Positions 17,081 through 25,433 of a DNA stretch of 64,000 nucleotides are shown here, piece by piece. How positions within the stretch are numbered: position 1 is the first letter of the stretch; each line of letters starts with the position of its first letter. The stretch is from NCBI GenBank assembly GCA_036733985.1, contig DAIMZM010000001.1, positions 1-64,000 on the forward strand, read 5' to 3'. Source of the DNA: DAIMZM01 sp036733985. GTDB lineage: Bacteria > Bacillota > Dehalobacteriia > UBA4068. The notes under the pieces are model-generated. The model had not been told where the DNA came from. It saw only the letters and a list, made by a program, of their open reading frames with translations, and made no database searches. The translations under genes and the position numbers were made by a program.

Positions 17081-19126
17081 CTAGTTGTCCTGCGCTTTGA
17101 TAACCAGCAGGTTGCGGTATTCATCCACCGTGACGCGCCACTGGGGCGGGATCACAGAGGTGGCGGTCAGTTCCTCCACAATGGCCGGGCCGGTGAAAGC
17201 CTGGCCAGGCTGCAAATCCCGGCGCTGATAGATCCGGGCGGTATAGACCCGGCCCTTGAACAGCGCGGGCTGGGTTTTCGCCGCCAGCGGCGCTGCCTGG
17301 GAGAGAGTTTCCGATTTCACCTTGCCCATTTTGTCCAGGCGGCCCAGGCCCACCAGGCGCAAATTGACGATTTCCACCTCGCCCTCGGGGTTATTGAAGC
17401 CGTAGATCTGCATATGCAAGGCATGGAACCCGGCCTTCAATGCTTCCACCGAATCATGATCCACCGTCTCGCTGTTGAAAGTCACCCGCACCGTGTATTC
17501 CTGGCCCAGGTAGCGCATATCGGCGCTGCGGATGAATTCCGCCTGCTCCTTACTGATATGCTGCCGGTTCAGCAAGGCCATGGCTTCGCTGGTCATTTCC
17601 TCGTATTTGGCGGCGATATCCCCGTAATCCGCCCGGGACAGATTCACCTGCATGGTACGGGCCAGATCCTGCCGGATATCAGACTGCAGCATGCCCCAGG
17701 CGGAGAAGATGCCGGGCAGCTCCGGGATGAGCACGGTTTCAATTTCCAGCTCGTCAGCGGTGGTGCAGGCATGCATGGGCCCGGCGCCGCCGAAGGCCAC
17801 CAGCACGAATTCCCGGGGATCAATGCCCTTCCGCACCGTCAGCTGGCGGATGGCGTCCGCCATTTTGGCGTCGGCAATATCGCAGATGCCCTGGGCGGTT
17901 TCCTCCACCGTCATGCCCAAGGGGCCGGCCACCGTGGCCACGGCCCGGATGGCCGCTTCCTTATCCAGGGTCATTTTGCCGCTGAGGAAGCCCTCGGGAT
18001 CCAGATGCCCCAGCACCACATTGGCGTCGGTGATGGTGGGCCGCTCGCCGCCATTGCCGTAGCAGGCCGGGCCGGGATCAGCGCCGGCGCTTTGCGGTCC
18101 CACCCTGAGGCCGCCCGCCTCGATCCAGGCAATACTGCCGCCGCCCGCGCCGATGGTATGGATATTGACCATGGGGGTCAGAATGGGGAAGCCTTCCAGA
18201 TTCACTTCAGAGGAAATATCCGGCCGGCCGTCCACCACCATGCTCACATCATAGCTGGTGCCGCCCATATCCACGCCGATCAGATTGGGATAGCCCAGCA
18301 GCTGGGAGAGGGACTGATTGCCCACGGCGCCGCCTACCGGGCCGGACATCAGGGTCTGGATGGGATGCCGCTTCGCCATCTCAGCCGTGATGACGCCGCC
18401 GCCGCTTTGCATGATATGCACATGCTTGGTATAGTTTTTGCCGGCCATGCGCTGTTCCAGGAATTCCAGGTAGTTCTGGACAATCGGCGCGATATAGGCG
18501 TTGATCACCGTGGTGCTGGTGCGCTCATATTCCCGCCACTCCCGGGCGGCCTGATGAGATAGGGAGATGGAATAGCCGGGCAGATATTTTTCCAGCAAAG
18601 CGCCGATTTCCAGCTCATGGGCGGGGTTTTCATAGGCGTTGATCAGGCAGACCGCCACGGAGGTATAATTCCCGGCCTTGATCCGTTCCGCCGCCTGGGC
18701 CACGCTGGCCTCGGAGACCGGGCGGTATTCCCGGCCGTCCGCCAGCAGCCTTTCTTCCACTTCAAACACATCCACCCGCTCCAAAAGCGGGGTGGGCTTG
18801 CGGTAGCGCATATCATACATGGGCGGCCGGTTGCCCCGGGCGATCTCATAGACGTCGCCAAAGCCCTGGGTGGCGATTAAGGCCACCCGCGCGCCTTTTC
18901 TTTCCAAAAAGGCGTTCAGGCCGGAGGTGGTGCCATGGACAAAGAAATCAATGTTCTGATAATCATCCACCTTTTCCTCAATACCGCTGATCACAGCGTC
19001 GGAAAGGTTCTGGGGGGTGGTCAGGGTTTTACCTTCCAGGTATTCGCCGGTTTCCATATCATAGAAGACCAGGTCGGTAAAAGTACCGCCGATATCAGCT
19101 GAAACGCGATACCTTTTGTTAGACAT
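17081..19126 (-). CDS. hyuA: Hydantoinase A/oxoprolinase family protein
   Basis: A 681-residue HyuA subunit of the ASKHA ATPase fold. The N-terminal phosphate loop DIGGTFTDLVFYD (residues 11-23) and the second loop GVDMGGTSYDVSMV near residue 285 are present, as is VAFGGAGPMHA near residue 445. It phosphorylates or activates the cyclic substrate with ATP. AAGGAGG precedes the ATG. It follows the XRE-cupin regulator by 45 bases on the same strand. Close homologues include N-methylhydantoinase, 5-oxoprolinase and acetone carboxylase beta subunits, and no gamma subunit gene is visible, which argues against acetone carboxylase. Confidence 0.93.
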   Translation of the reverse strand: MSNKRYRVSADIGGTFTDLVFYDMETGEYLEGKTLTTPQNLSDAVISGIEEKVDDYQNIDFFVHGTTSGLNAFLERKGARVALIATQGFGDVYEIARGNRPPMYDMRYRKPTPLLERVDVFEVEERLLADGREYRPVSEASVAQAAERIKAGNYTSVAVCLINAYENPAHELEIGALLEKYLPGYSISLSHQAAREWREYERTSTTVINAYIAPIVQNYLEFLEQRMAGKNYTKHVHIMQSGGGVITAEMAKRHPIQTLMSGPVGGAVGNQSLSQLLGYPNLIGVDMGGTSYDVSMVVDGRPDISSEVNLEGFPILTPMVNIHTIGAGGGSIAWIEAGGLRVGPQSAGADPGPACYGNGGERPTITDANVVLGHLDPEGFLSGKMTLDKEAAIRAVATVAGPLGMTVEETAQGICDIADAKMADAIRQLTVRKGIDPREFVLVAFGGAGPMHACTTADELEIETVLIPELPGIFSAWGMLQSDIRQDLARTMQVNLSRADYGDIAAKYEEMTSEAMALLNRQHISKEQAEFIRSADMRYLGQEYTVRVTFNSETVDHDSVEALKAGFHALHMQIYGFNNPEGEVEIVNLRLVGLGRLDKMGKVKSETLSQAAPLAAKTQPALFKGRVYTARIYQRRDLQPGQAFTGPAIVEELTATSVIPPQWRVTVDEYRNLLVIKAQDN

Positions 19127-19171
19127 AGAGGTTCCTCCTTCAAGATAGCTTGATACTGAGATGGTTCTAAT

Positions 19172-19744
19172 TCAAACGCTTTCGCTTTTTCGCCCCATGC
19201 AGACAAAGAGCAGCTTGGCCAGCCTTTTCGTCTCATTGCTGTAGCAGATCTGCTTCTGCCGGCCATAACTGATGCAATCCCCGGTGTTCAGGTAATGGAT
19301 ATGTTCCCCGGTATCCGCCTTGATAATGCCATCCAGCACATAGGAGAAGCCCTCAGTCCCGGCAGGCGGCCAAAAGCCGTAATCCTTTTGCCCCCGGCCC
19401 GGCAGCAGGGTGATGATTTTGGCGTCAATGGCCAGATCATCCCGGCCCGGGCCGGGAGCCTCGAAAAAATAACCCTGTTCCGGCTGGGAAAAAACCGCGT
19501 TTTCATAAGCATAGAAGATGCCGTCCTCCGGCCCGGCCGCGGCCCGGAAATCCAGCAGCTTATTGCTGCTGACGGCCAGGGCGGCGGAGATCTTGTCCAG
19601 GGCTTCCAGGGAAACCTGGACAATGCCCCGTTCCACCTGGGATAAATAGCTGATGGAAAAGCCGGAAAGCTCGCTTAACTCGTTCAAGGTCATGCCCTGG
19701 GCTGTGCGCTGCTGTTTGATTTGCGCGCCTAAATTTTCTTCCAT
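19172..19744 (-). CDS. XRE-family regulator with C-terminal cupin domain (copy 2, first gene of operon)
   Basis: A 190-residue regulator with a helix-turn-helix at residues 8-62 (MTLNELSELSGFSISYLSQVE) and a cupin barrel at residues 120-185 (TEGFSYVLDG, LNTGDCISYG). It is the first gene of the minus-strand cluster and probably autoregulates it. It differs from copy 1 in its second cupin motif, which lacks the His pair, so the two may sense different ligands. The upstream 120 bases are strongly AT-rich and must hold the operon promoter, but I could not choose one box pair with confidence. Confidence 0.9.
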   Translation of the reverse strand: MEENLGAQIKQQRTAQGMTLNELSELSGFSISYLSQVERGIVQVSLEALDKISAALAVSSNKLLDFRAAAGPEDGIFYAYENAVFSQPEQGYFFEAPGPGRDDLAIDAKIITLLPGRGQKDYGFWPPAGTEGFSYVLDGIIKADTGEHIHYLNTGDCISYGRQKQICYSNETKRLAKLLFVCMGRKSESV

Positions 19745-19914
19745 AACAGATCCCCCGGCACTAAAATAATTATCAGATTAAACAGTATTGAACATGGATT
19801 TGCGCGATTGGGAATTTTAATCTTTTTCAACACACATTTCAGTATTCCTTTAAATTTTAGGAAAAAATTAAAAAATTTTAAAATAAATTGTCGGTTCCCA
19901 GAAACAGGCCGCAG

Positions 19915-19947
19915 ACATAACAAAACGGGGCCGCACTTGGGCCCCGT
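19915..19947 (-). terminator. Terminator after the LytM-like gene
   Basis: An 8-bp perfect stem (19925-19932 with 19940-19947) with a 7-base loop, followed on the minus strand by TTTTG. It insulates the hydantoinase operon from the gene at 20033. The rest of the roughly 290-base gap to 19745 is AT-rich sequence without a gene; a second inverted repeat lies at 19995-20018. Confidence 0.75.
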
Positions 19948-20032
19948 AACGAACCAGGTATGCGCAACGCCGGCCAAAGGGTTGGGCGCTGCCTGCCGGT
20001 TATTTCAATAAAACCGGCTTTTCACTTGCGCT

Positions 20033-20698
20033 TTACTCAAACAGGTATTCCAGAGGGCTGACCTCCACATTATCTTTCAGCAAAGAAAAGGTCACTTCGC
20101 CGCTTTCCGTGACGCCAATAGCCTGGCCAATGGCCAGCTGCTGCCCGGCGCTGACCTCCACCTGGGAAAGTCCCTGGTAAACACTGGTAAAGCCGCCGCT
20201 GTGAGTCAGCTGAACCAAATAGCCTTCCTCGCTTTCACCCAGATACAGCACCTCCGCGTCTGCCGCGGCTTTCACGGTTTGCCCGGCGCTGCCCTGGATC
20301 AGGATGCCTTGCTCCGTGGCGAAGCCGGAGGCCGGCACATCCAGTTCCGTCACCACCACGCCCGAAGCCGGCGCTGTAAAGCGCGGCACTTCGTCGCTGC
20401 CGGCCAGGCTGCCGCTGCCATCCACCGCCACCGCCGGCGCCTCAGCATCAGCCTCAGCCCCGGCGCTTTCGCCCCCGCCAAAGCTGATCCAGCTATTCTC
20501 CGGCGCCAGCCCCTCGCCGGCCACATAGCGGGCGCCCTGGCCCCATAAATTATCCGCCGTGATGCCTGCCGCCACCAAAAGGAACAAGACCAGCGCCAGC
20601 CCGCTCTGGCGCAGCAATTGCTGAGGAAAGGTACGCTTTTTGCCAAAATCCCGGTCCCTGAGCCGCCGGCCGGCGCCGTAATCGTTCAGACTGCCCAT
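20033..20698 (-). CDS. Membrane-anchored degenerate LytM/M23-domain protein
   Basis: A 221-residue bitopic protein: a basic cytoplasmic head, one transmembrane helix near residues 29-49, a low-complexity acidic linker, and a C-terminal barrel resembling LytM/peptidase M23. The HSGGFTSVYQGL strand and the GQ-x-IG segment are kept, but the HxH of the catalytic centre is replaced (EVTFSLL), so the zinc site is lost. Such inactive LytM proteins act as partners or regulators, as SpoIVFA and SpoIIQ do in sporulation, a comparison that is only structural. ATG at 20698 is preferred to 20704 because GGAGGT directly touches the first ATG. Confidence 0.7.
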   Translation of the reverse strand: MGSLNDYGAGRRLRDRDFGKKRTFPQQLLRQSGLALVLFLLVAAGITADNLWGQGARYVAGEGLAPENSWISFGGGESAGAEADAEAPAVAVDGSGSLAGSDEVPRFTAPASGVVVTELDVPASGFATEQGILIQGSAGQTVKAAADAEVLYLGESEEGYLVQLTHSGGFTSVYQGLSQVEVSAGQQLAIGQAIGVTESGEVTFSLLKDNVEVSPLEYLFE

Positions 20699-20805
20699 AT
20701 CCATACCTCCATCACCCCAAGGGTTTTGTATATAGATATGCTTGACCGGTTGTTTCTATACTTGCCTGAAACCCCTTCTTTTACTTAAAAGCAACGGTAT
20801 CCGGC

Positions 20806-21603
20806 TCAGCCCAGGGCCACGTCCAGCACCATCATCACGGAAAAACCCACCAGGGTGAACAGGGCCATGAAATCTTTTTTTTCATTGGTCTGGCTTTCCG
20901 GGATCAGTTCCTCCACCACCACATAGATCATGGCTCCGGCGGCAAAGGCCAGGAGAAAAGGCAGGAATTGCCGGGCGGATAAAGCCATCAGCGCGCCGAT
21001 CACGCCGCCGATGGGCTCAACCACCCCGCTAAGCTGCCCGTACATAAAGGCCTTGCCCCGGCTCATGCCTTCCCGGCGGAGGGGCATGCTGACGGCGGTG
21101 CCCTCGGGAAAATTCTGCAGGCCAATGCCTACGGTCAGCATGCAGGCAGCGGCCAGGGTGGCACCGGGCAGGCCGTAGGCCAAAGCGCCGAAAGCCACGC
21201 CCACGGCCATGCCCTCGGGTATATTATGCAGGGTGATGGCAAAAATAAGCATCTGGCAGCGCTTGCGGGAACTTTTTTCCGCACTGGGCTGTTTTTCCAG
21301 GCGGCTGCTGAGCCGGTCGCCGGCAAACAGCAGCAGGCCGCCGCTGAAAAAGCCGCAGAAGACAATGGCCCAGCTGCAGATGCCCAGCTCCACCGCTAAA
21401 TCAATCGCCGGTGACAGCAGGGACCAAAAAGAGGCGGCAATCATCACGCCGGCGGCAAAACCCAGCATGGCGTCCATCACGGTTTTATTGATCTGCCGGA
21501 AAAAAAAGACCAAAGCAGCGCCCAGCGCCGTTACGCTCCAGGTAAAAACAGTGGCCAGCAAGGCTTGGGTCACATGGCTCAGCTGGGAAAATCCTTCCAT
21601 CAT
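20806..21603 (-). CDS. ZIP family metal transporter
   Basis: A 265-residue polytopic protein of the ZIP/GufA-ZupT type that brings divalent metals such as Zn2+ into the cytoplasm. Helix IV carries HNIPEGMAVGVAF and helix V carries QNFPEGTAV followed by EPIGGVIGA, which provide the metal ligands (His, Asn, Glu). Eight helices are predicted. GGAGGG stands before two adjacent ATG codons; the second (21600) has better spacing. No operon partner is evident. Confidence 0.92.
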   Translation of the reverse strand: MMEGFSQLSHVTQALLATVFTWSVTALGAALVFFFRQINKTVMDAMLGFAAGVMIAASFWSLLSPAIDLAVELGICSWAIVFCGFFSGGLLLFAGDRLSSRLEKQPSAEKSSRKRCQMLIFAITLHNIPEGMAVGVAFGALAYGLPGATLAAACMLTVGIGLQNFPEGTAVSMPLRREGMSRGKAFMYGQLSGVVEPIGGVIGALMALSARQFLPFLLAFAAGAMIYVVVEELIPESQTNEKKDFMALFTLVGFSVMMVLDVALG

Positions 21604-21769
21604 ACGCCCTCCGAATTTCCAGACATATGATAGAATATGGCGGAGATTGCCGGTGGTGCATGGCCAGAGTTCTTTACCGGTTTACAGGAAACTGGGCTTG
21701 GACGGCGAATAGTATTTTTATGGAAAAGTTATTAGTGATAACAAATTGGGTTAAATAAAGGAGCAAACT

Positions 21770-22642
21770 ATGAGCGATTATATCATCCTGACCGACTCCT
21801 CCTGCGATCTTCCGGCCGAGTTGGCGGAAGAGCTGGGGCTGGAAGTCCTGCCCCTGGCTTTTGTCATCGACGGCCACACGTACCGGAACCTGCTGGACGG
21901 CAGCGAGATCGGCTTCCATGACTATTATGATCTGCTCAGGGCCGGCAAAACCGGCAGCACATCGGCTGTGAATATCGGCGCTTTCCTGGAGGCCATGCGT
22001 CCCCAGCTGGAGGCGGGTAAGGATCTGCTTTACCTGGGCTTTTCCAGCGGCCTTTCTGCCACTTTCAGCGCCGGCGCCACAGCCGCGGAGCAGCTCAGGG
22101 AAGAATTCCCGGAGCGGAAAGTCTATGCGGTGGATACCCTTTGCGCTTCCCTGGGCCAGGGCCTGCTGGTCTGGCACGCGGTTCAGCAGCAGCGCCAGGG
22201 CAAATCCATTGAGGAAGTCCGGGATTTCGTCGAGGAAAACAAGCTGCATCTTTGCCACTGGTTCACCGTGGATGATCTGATGCATCTGAAACGGGGAGGC
22301 CGCATTTCTTCCAGCACCGCGCTGCTGGGATCCGCCCTGAATATCAAGCCGGTGATGCATATGGACAACGAAGGCCTGCTGAAGCCGGTGGATAAGGAAA
22401 GGGGCCGGAAAAAAGCCCTGAAGGCCCTGGCCGACCGCTTGCGGGATACCGCTATCGGCGCTGCTGCCCAGACGGTCTTCATCAGCCATGGCGACTGCCG
22501 GGAGGAGGCGGAATACCTGGCGGATGTGATCCGGGAGCAAAGCGGCGTCAGCCGCTTCGTCATCAACTATGTGGGCCCGGTGATCGGCACCCATGCGGGC
22601 CCGGGCGTGGTGGCCCTGTTCTTCCTGGGTACGGAACGCTAA
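21770..22642 (+). CDS. DegV family fatty acid-binding protein (FakB type)
   Basis: A 290-residue DegV protein. The N-terminal ILTDSSCDLP, the FSSGLSATF loop near residue 92 and RGGRISSSTA near residue 178 are family signatures; these bind the fatty acid carboxylate. In Firmicutes these proteins present fatty acids to the kinase FakA, and a FakA homologue is encoded at 33569-35269 in this window. AAGGAG lies 7 bases before the ATG. Confidence 0.92.
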   Translation: MSDYIILTDSSCDLPAELAEELGLEVLPLAFVIDGHTYRNLLDGSEIGFHDYYDLLRAGKTGSTSAVNIGAFLEAMRPQLEAGKDLLYLGFSSGLSATFSAGATAAEQLREEFPERKVYAVDTLCASLGQGLLVWHAVQQQRQGKSIEEVRDFVEENKLHLCHWFTVDDLMHLKRGGRISSSTALLGSALNIKPVMHMDNEGLLKPVDKERGRKKALKALADRLRDTAIGAAAQTVFISHGDCREEAEYLADVIREQSGVSRFVINYVGPVIGTHAGPGVVALFFLGTER

Positions 22643-22693
22643 CAGGCGCCAGGCCCGCCCGCTGTTCCCCCGCCCCATCCCCTGCCCGAAATT

Positions 22694-22726
22694 AAAGCCT
22701 TGCGCTTAACAGCGCAAGGCTTTTTT
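22694..22726. terminator. Bidirectional terminator between DegV and a membrane protein gene
   Basis: A 12-bp perfect stem (22694-22705 with 22712-22723), a 6-base loop and six T in total. The right arm overlaps the last codons of the converging minus-strand gene. Confidence 0.9.
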
Positions 22727-23131
22727 CCGCCCTTTTCCCCCGGCCGCCCCGCTTCTGCCGTATTTGCGGCGGCAGATTAAGAAAAGCGAACCGCAGAGCA
22801 TAAAGGGCAGGCCAAAGACCAGAGCCATGTCCAAATCTTTAAGGCCGCCGTTTATCAAATGAAAGATTGCCATACCCATACCGCCAATGATTTGCAGGAT
22901 ACCGCCGGTCTTTTCGTTGAATAGGGCAATCACCCATCCCGCAATAGCCATGCCTAATAACGGGAGAAAGGGCAACAGCTCCGTATCAATGCCGTTTTGG
23001 ATGATGCCGGGCAGGCCCTCGCCGACCAAAAACAGCAAGAAAAACCCGGAGGCGAAAAAGCCGGTCAGCCGCCCGGTCCATCTTAAAATCAGCCCGATAC
23101 GCTTTCCGGATTCCTCAGCTTGATTTGCCAT
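22706..23131 (-). CDS. Small integral membrane protein, function unknown
   Basis: A 141-residue protein with four predicted transmembrane helices and a basic C-terminal tail (RRKYGRSGAAGGKGRKK). The N-terminus before the first helix is short and charged. No catalytic motif is visible and I do not recognise a named family with certainty. It stands alone, and its 3' end lies inside the terminator shared with the DegV gene. Confidence 0.7.
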   Translation of the reverse strand: MANQAEESGKRIGLILRWTGRLTGFFASGFFLLFLVGEGLPGIIQNGIDTELLPFLPLLGMAIAGWVIALFNEKTGGILQIIGGMGMAIFHLINGGLKDLDMALVFGLPFMLCGSLFLICRRKYGRSGAAGGKGRKKALRC

Positions 23132-23287
23132 GCCAACCGCCTCATTTATAATAAGCCTCTAATCTTTATTTTAACGGTTTTGCTTGCCTTGTCAAGTTTC
23201 CCGCGCCGGTACCCTGCTCCATCTTTGATGGAGGATCAAACCCATGGGGCCCTATCTGTTTTTTCACATTGTGGAGCATTTTCAGCC

Positions 23288-23500
23288 TCATTCAATGGGA
23301 ACATGGTTTAAATGGGTTGATGTTCCTGATTTTTCAGGGGAATGTTCTTTTGTGTCCCGTACGTTTTCGTTAATGCTTCTGAGAATCTTCTTACCCATAT
23401 CTTTTATCTGTGCCGACGTTTTCTCCGGCAGATGCTCAAACAGCTTCTCCGCCATATTCAGTTTTAAACCAATAATCCTGCCTATGCGTTCTTCATCCAT
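23288..23500 (-). CDS. Small protein downstream of ArsA-like ATPase, function unknown
   Basis: A 70-residue, mostly helical, charged protein (starts MDEERIGRIIGLKLNM). ATG at 23500 overlaps the ATPase stop by eight bases and has GGAGGCG seven bases before it, so it is translationally coupled to the ATPase and likely acts with it. No domain is recognised. A nearby terminator is not obvious. Confidence 0.7.
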   Translation of the reverse strand: MDEERIGRIIGLKLNMAEKLFEHLPEKTSAQIKDMGKKILRSINENVRDTKEHSPEKSGTSTHLNHVPIE

Positions 23501-24668
23501 TATACTCGCCTCCAAAACGGATTTTCAGCATTCCATCCTCGAACGCCGCTTTTTTTATGGAACGGCTGAGAAGTGTCCGCGGCAGGGTAATGTTCCTTTT
23601 AACAGCTCCGGCCTTAACAATCAGTTCGTCACCCTTTTGATTCAGGGCAAGGTCTTTTTTCTCCGCAAAAGGAATCGTAAGGGAAAGGATATAATCGTCC
23701 CCGTCCTTATCCACCTGCTGTGTTCTGCCGTTATAGTCGATATCCGCCGGATTGCGGTCCTGAAATATCTCTTCGGCCATTCTGCCCAGCATCGTCCATC
23801 CGACCACCTCCGTCTCAAAAAGAGGCGCATAATAAATCGGGATAGGCGAGAAACTTTCGACGATATCCTTTTTATATTTCCGCTGGATATCCTTCCAGCC
23901 CTTAAAATAATCGTCTGTGATGCTTTCCGGGAATACGCGATTGACAACTACGGCGTCCACATTAAAATCATAGATATTGAGATAGGTAAAACTGCGTTGC
24001 GCCTCCTTTATAACCATTTTTTCAGGATTAACCACAATCCGAATGCTTGTGGTGTTTCTATCCGAAAATATCGTCCGCATTTCATCCAGTTCATAGTATA
24101 TGTGATCAATCTCATCCATCACCTGACCGGACGGCATCGGAATTCCAGCCAATGCCCCAATGACAGGGCCGGCAACTTTTACGGCTTTCTTTTTGATCGG
24201 GAAGAGCTTTTCCATCCACCACCGGAGCATTTCAGGGAAACTTAAGAGCGCAAGCGTTTCGCCTGTCGGCGCGCAGTCGATGATGATTACGTCAAACCTG
24301 CCTTCTTTATAGTATTTCAGGATGCGCAGCAAGCTCAGAAGGTCCTGCATGCCGGGGAAAACTGTCAGTTCCTCTGTTGTTATATCTTTTACCGCCTTTG
24401 CCGTAAAAAGTTCAGTGAGATATTTCTGAACCTGCCCCCAGCCTTTTTCTACCTCATGGGTCGTATCGATCTCCTGGGCCCAAAGATTTTCTTTTATTTC
24501 CATCAGCTCGTTCGTTAACTTCATGTCAAAGGAATCCCCCAGACTGTGGGCTGCATCCGTACTGATAACCAGCGTTTTTAATCCCCGACCGGCACTCTTC
24601 ACTGCGGTGGCGGCCGCAACACTTGTTTTGCCGACTCCGCCTTTTCCGGTATAAATGATAATCCTCAT
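23493..24668 (-). CDS. ArsA/Get3-like ATPase with C-terminal Hsp20-like domain
   Basis: A 391-residue single-copy P-loop ATPase of the deviant Walker A type (KGGVGKTS, residues 9-16), with switch II DCAPTGETLALL near residue 131 and a C-terminal beta-rich region from about residue 305 like the ArsA_HSP20 domain. The only cysteine is the one in DCAPTG, so the three cysteines of the ArsA arsenite site and the CxxC of eukaryotic Get3 are missing. No arsA partner genes (arsB, arsC, arsD, arsR) are near. It is therefore probably not an arsenite pump ATPase. The gene is AT-richer than its surroundings. It sits between a MarR regulator and a small coupled protein. Confidence 0.85.
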   Translation of the reverse strand: MRIIIYTGKGGVGKTSVAAATAVKSAGRGLKTLVISTDAAHSLGDSFDMKLTNELMEIKENLWAQEIDTTHEVEKGWGQVQKYLTELFTAKAVKDITTEELTVFPGMQDLLSLLRILKYYKEGRFDVIIIDCAPTGETLALLSFPEMLRWWMEKLFPIKKKAVKVAGPVIGALAGIPMPSGQVMDEIDHIYYELDEMRTIFSDRNTTSIRIVVNPEKMVIKEAQRSFTYLNIYDFNVDAVVVNRVFPESITDDYFKGWKDIQRKYKKDIVESFSPIPIYYAPLFETEVVGWTMLGRMAEEIFQDRNPADIDYNGRTQQVDKDGDDYILSLTIPFAEKKDLALNQKGDELIVKAGAVKRNITLPRTLLSRSIKKAAFEDGMLKIRFGGEYNG

Positions 24669-24695
24669 AAAAAGCCTCCTTCCGCATTTAATTCA

Positions 24696-24709
24696 TAGTA
24701 CGAATACTA
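24696..24709. promoter_or_regulatory. Putative operator in front of the ArsA-like gene
   Basis: TAGTA-CGAA-TACTA palindrome with 5-bp arms. It shares ATAGTACG with the palindrome at 25262-25272 in front of the MarR gene and overlaps a possible promoter read on the minus strand (TTACTT, 18 bases, TACTAT). A likely second MarR binding site. Confidence 0.4.
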
Positions 24710-24746
24710 CTAAATACGAAGTAATTGACGAAAAAATTTGCGGCTG

Positions 24747-25229
24747 TTAGTCGATTTCAATTTTCCGTATGGCATTTTCATGCTGTTGATTAGCCGCCTG
24801 CGCTACGGATTCCTCAGTTAAAATATTTAGGATTTTGCCTGCGATCTGAGCCAAAAAGCGTATTTCTTCCTGCGTCAGCTTATCAGCCACTTTGTTCATA
24901 TATTCTGCAACAAGCTCTTTAAGTCTTTTGATCTCTTCAATTCCTTTTTCTGAAAGCCTCAGAACAACGATTCTCCTGTCTTGTTCACTTCTTTCCCTGA
25001 TGATATAGCCGTTCTTAACAAGCCTGTTGATAATGCCCGTCGCCGTACTCAAGGGTGAATGGATATATTCCGCAAGCTCTGTCATAATGATTTCTTTTTT
25101 CTTTTCAATCAGCAGCAGAGCGAATATCTCTGTTTTAGAAAATTTCAGGTCAAAGCTAAGCCATTCTTCCGGGAAAAATAATTTTTTCAGGTTATTAAGC
25201 AATAGGTCTGTAACATATTCAGTGTCCAT
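24747..25229 (-). CDS. MarR family transcriptional regulator
   Basis: A 160-residue winged helix-turn-helix regulator. The recognition region MTELAEYIHSPLSTATGIINRL (positions about 49-70) and the wing RSEQDRRIVVLRLSEKG are typical of MarR. It is the first gene of the MarR-ATPase-small protein cassette and is AT-rich. It most likely represses its own promoter at 25279-25307 and the ATPase gene, released by an unknown ligand. Confidence 0.92.
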   Translation of the reverse strand: MDTEYVTDLLLNNLKKLFFPEEWLSFDLKFSKTEIFALLLIEKKKEIIMTELAEYIHSPLSTATGIINRLVKNGYIIRERSEQDRRIVVLRLSEKGIEEIKRLKELVAEYMNKVADKLTQEEIRFLAQIAGKILNILTEESVAQAANQQHENAIRKIEID

Positions 25230-25261
25230 AAAACATTTTACCTCTCAAATAATTCTCTGAA

Positions 25262-25272
25262 CGTACTATACG
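25262..25272. promoter_or_regulatory. Putative MarR operator at the transcription start
   Basis: CGTA-CTA-TACG palindrome located 6 bases downstream of the -10 of the consensus promoter, where it would cover the start site. Confidence 0.5.
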
Positions 25273-25278
25273 GAGCTA

Positions 25279-25307
25279 ATTATATTCGTCTTAACCATTT
25301 TTGTCAA
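25279..25307 (-). promoter_or_regulatory. Perfect consensus sigma-A promoter of the marR-arsA-like cassette
   Basis: On the minus strand TTGACA (25302-25307) and TATAAT (25279-25284) are exactly 17 bases apart. A promoter this strong normally needs a repressor, which fits the MarR gene it drives. Confidence 0.9.
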
Positions 25308-25317
25308 TAGTAATAGA

Positions 25318-25358
25318 AAGGGTATTATCCCTCAAAAATATCAAGAGATAATACCCTT
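25318..25358. terminator. Hairpin between ppdK and the marR cassette
   Basis: A 12-bp perfect stem (25318-25329 with 25347-25358) with a 17-base loop. T-rich but interrupted sequence follows on both strands, so its efficiency as the ppdK terminator is uncertain. Confidence 0.55.
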
Positions 25359-25433
25359 ACTTTATTTATGCTTATCCCCTAAAGCCTTGGTATATAAAAA
25401 CTTTTTACCTCTGGCCGTCAGGGGGCGGACAAG

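Noticed and set aside
23493..24668. Arsenite pump ATPase annotation
   Set aside because: The fold fits ArsA, but the arsenite-binding cysteines are absent and there are no other ars genes, so arsenic resistance is not supported.
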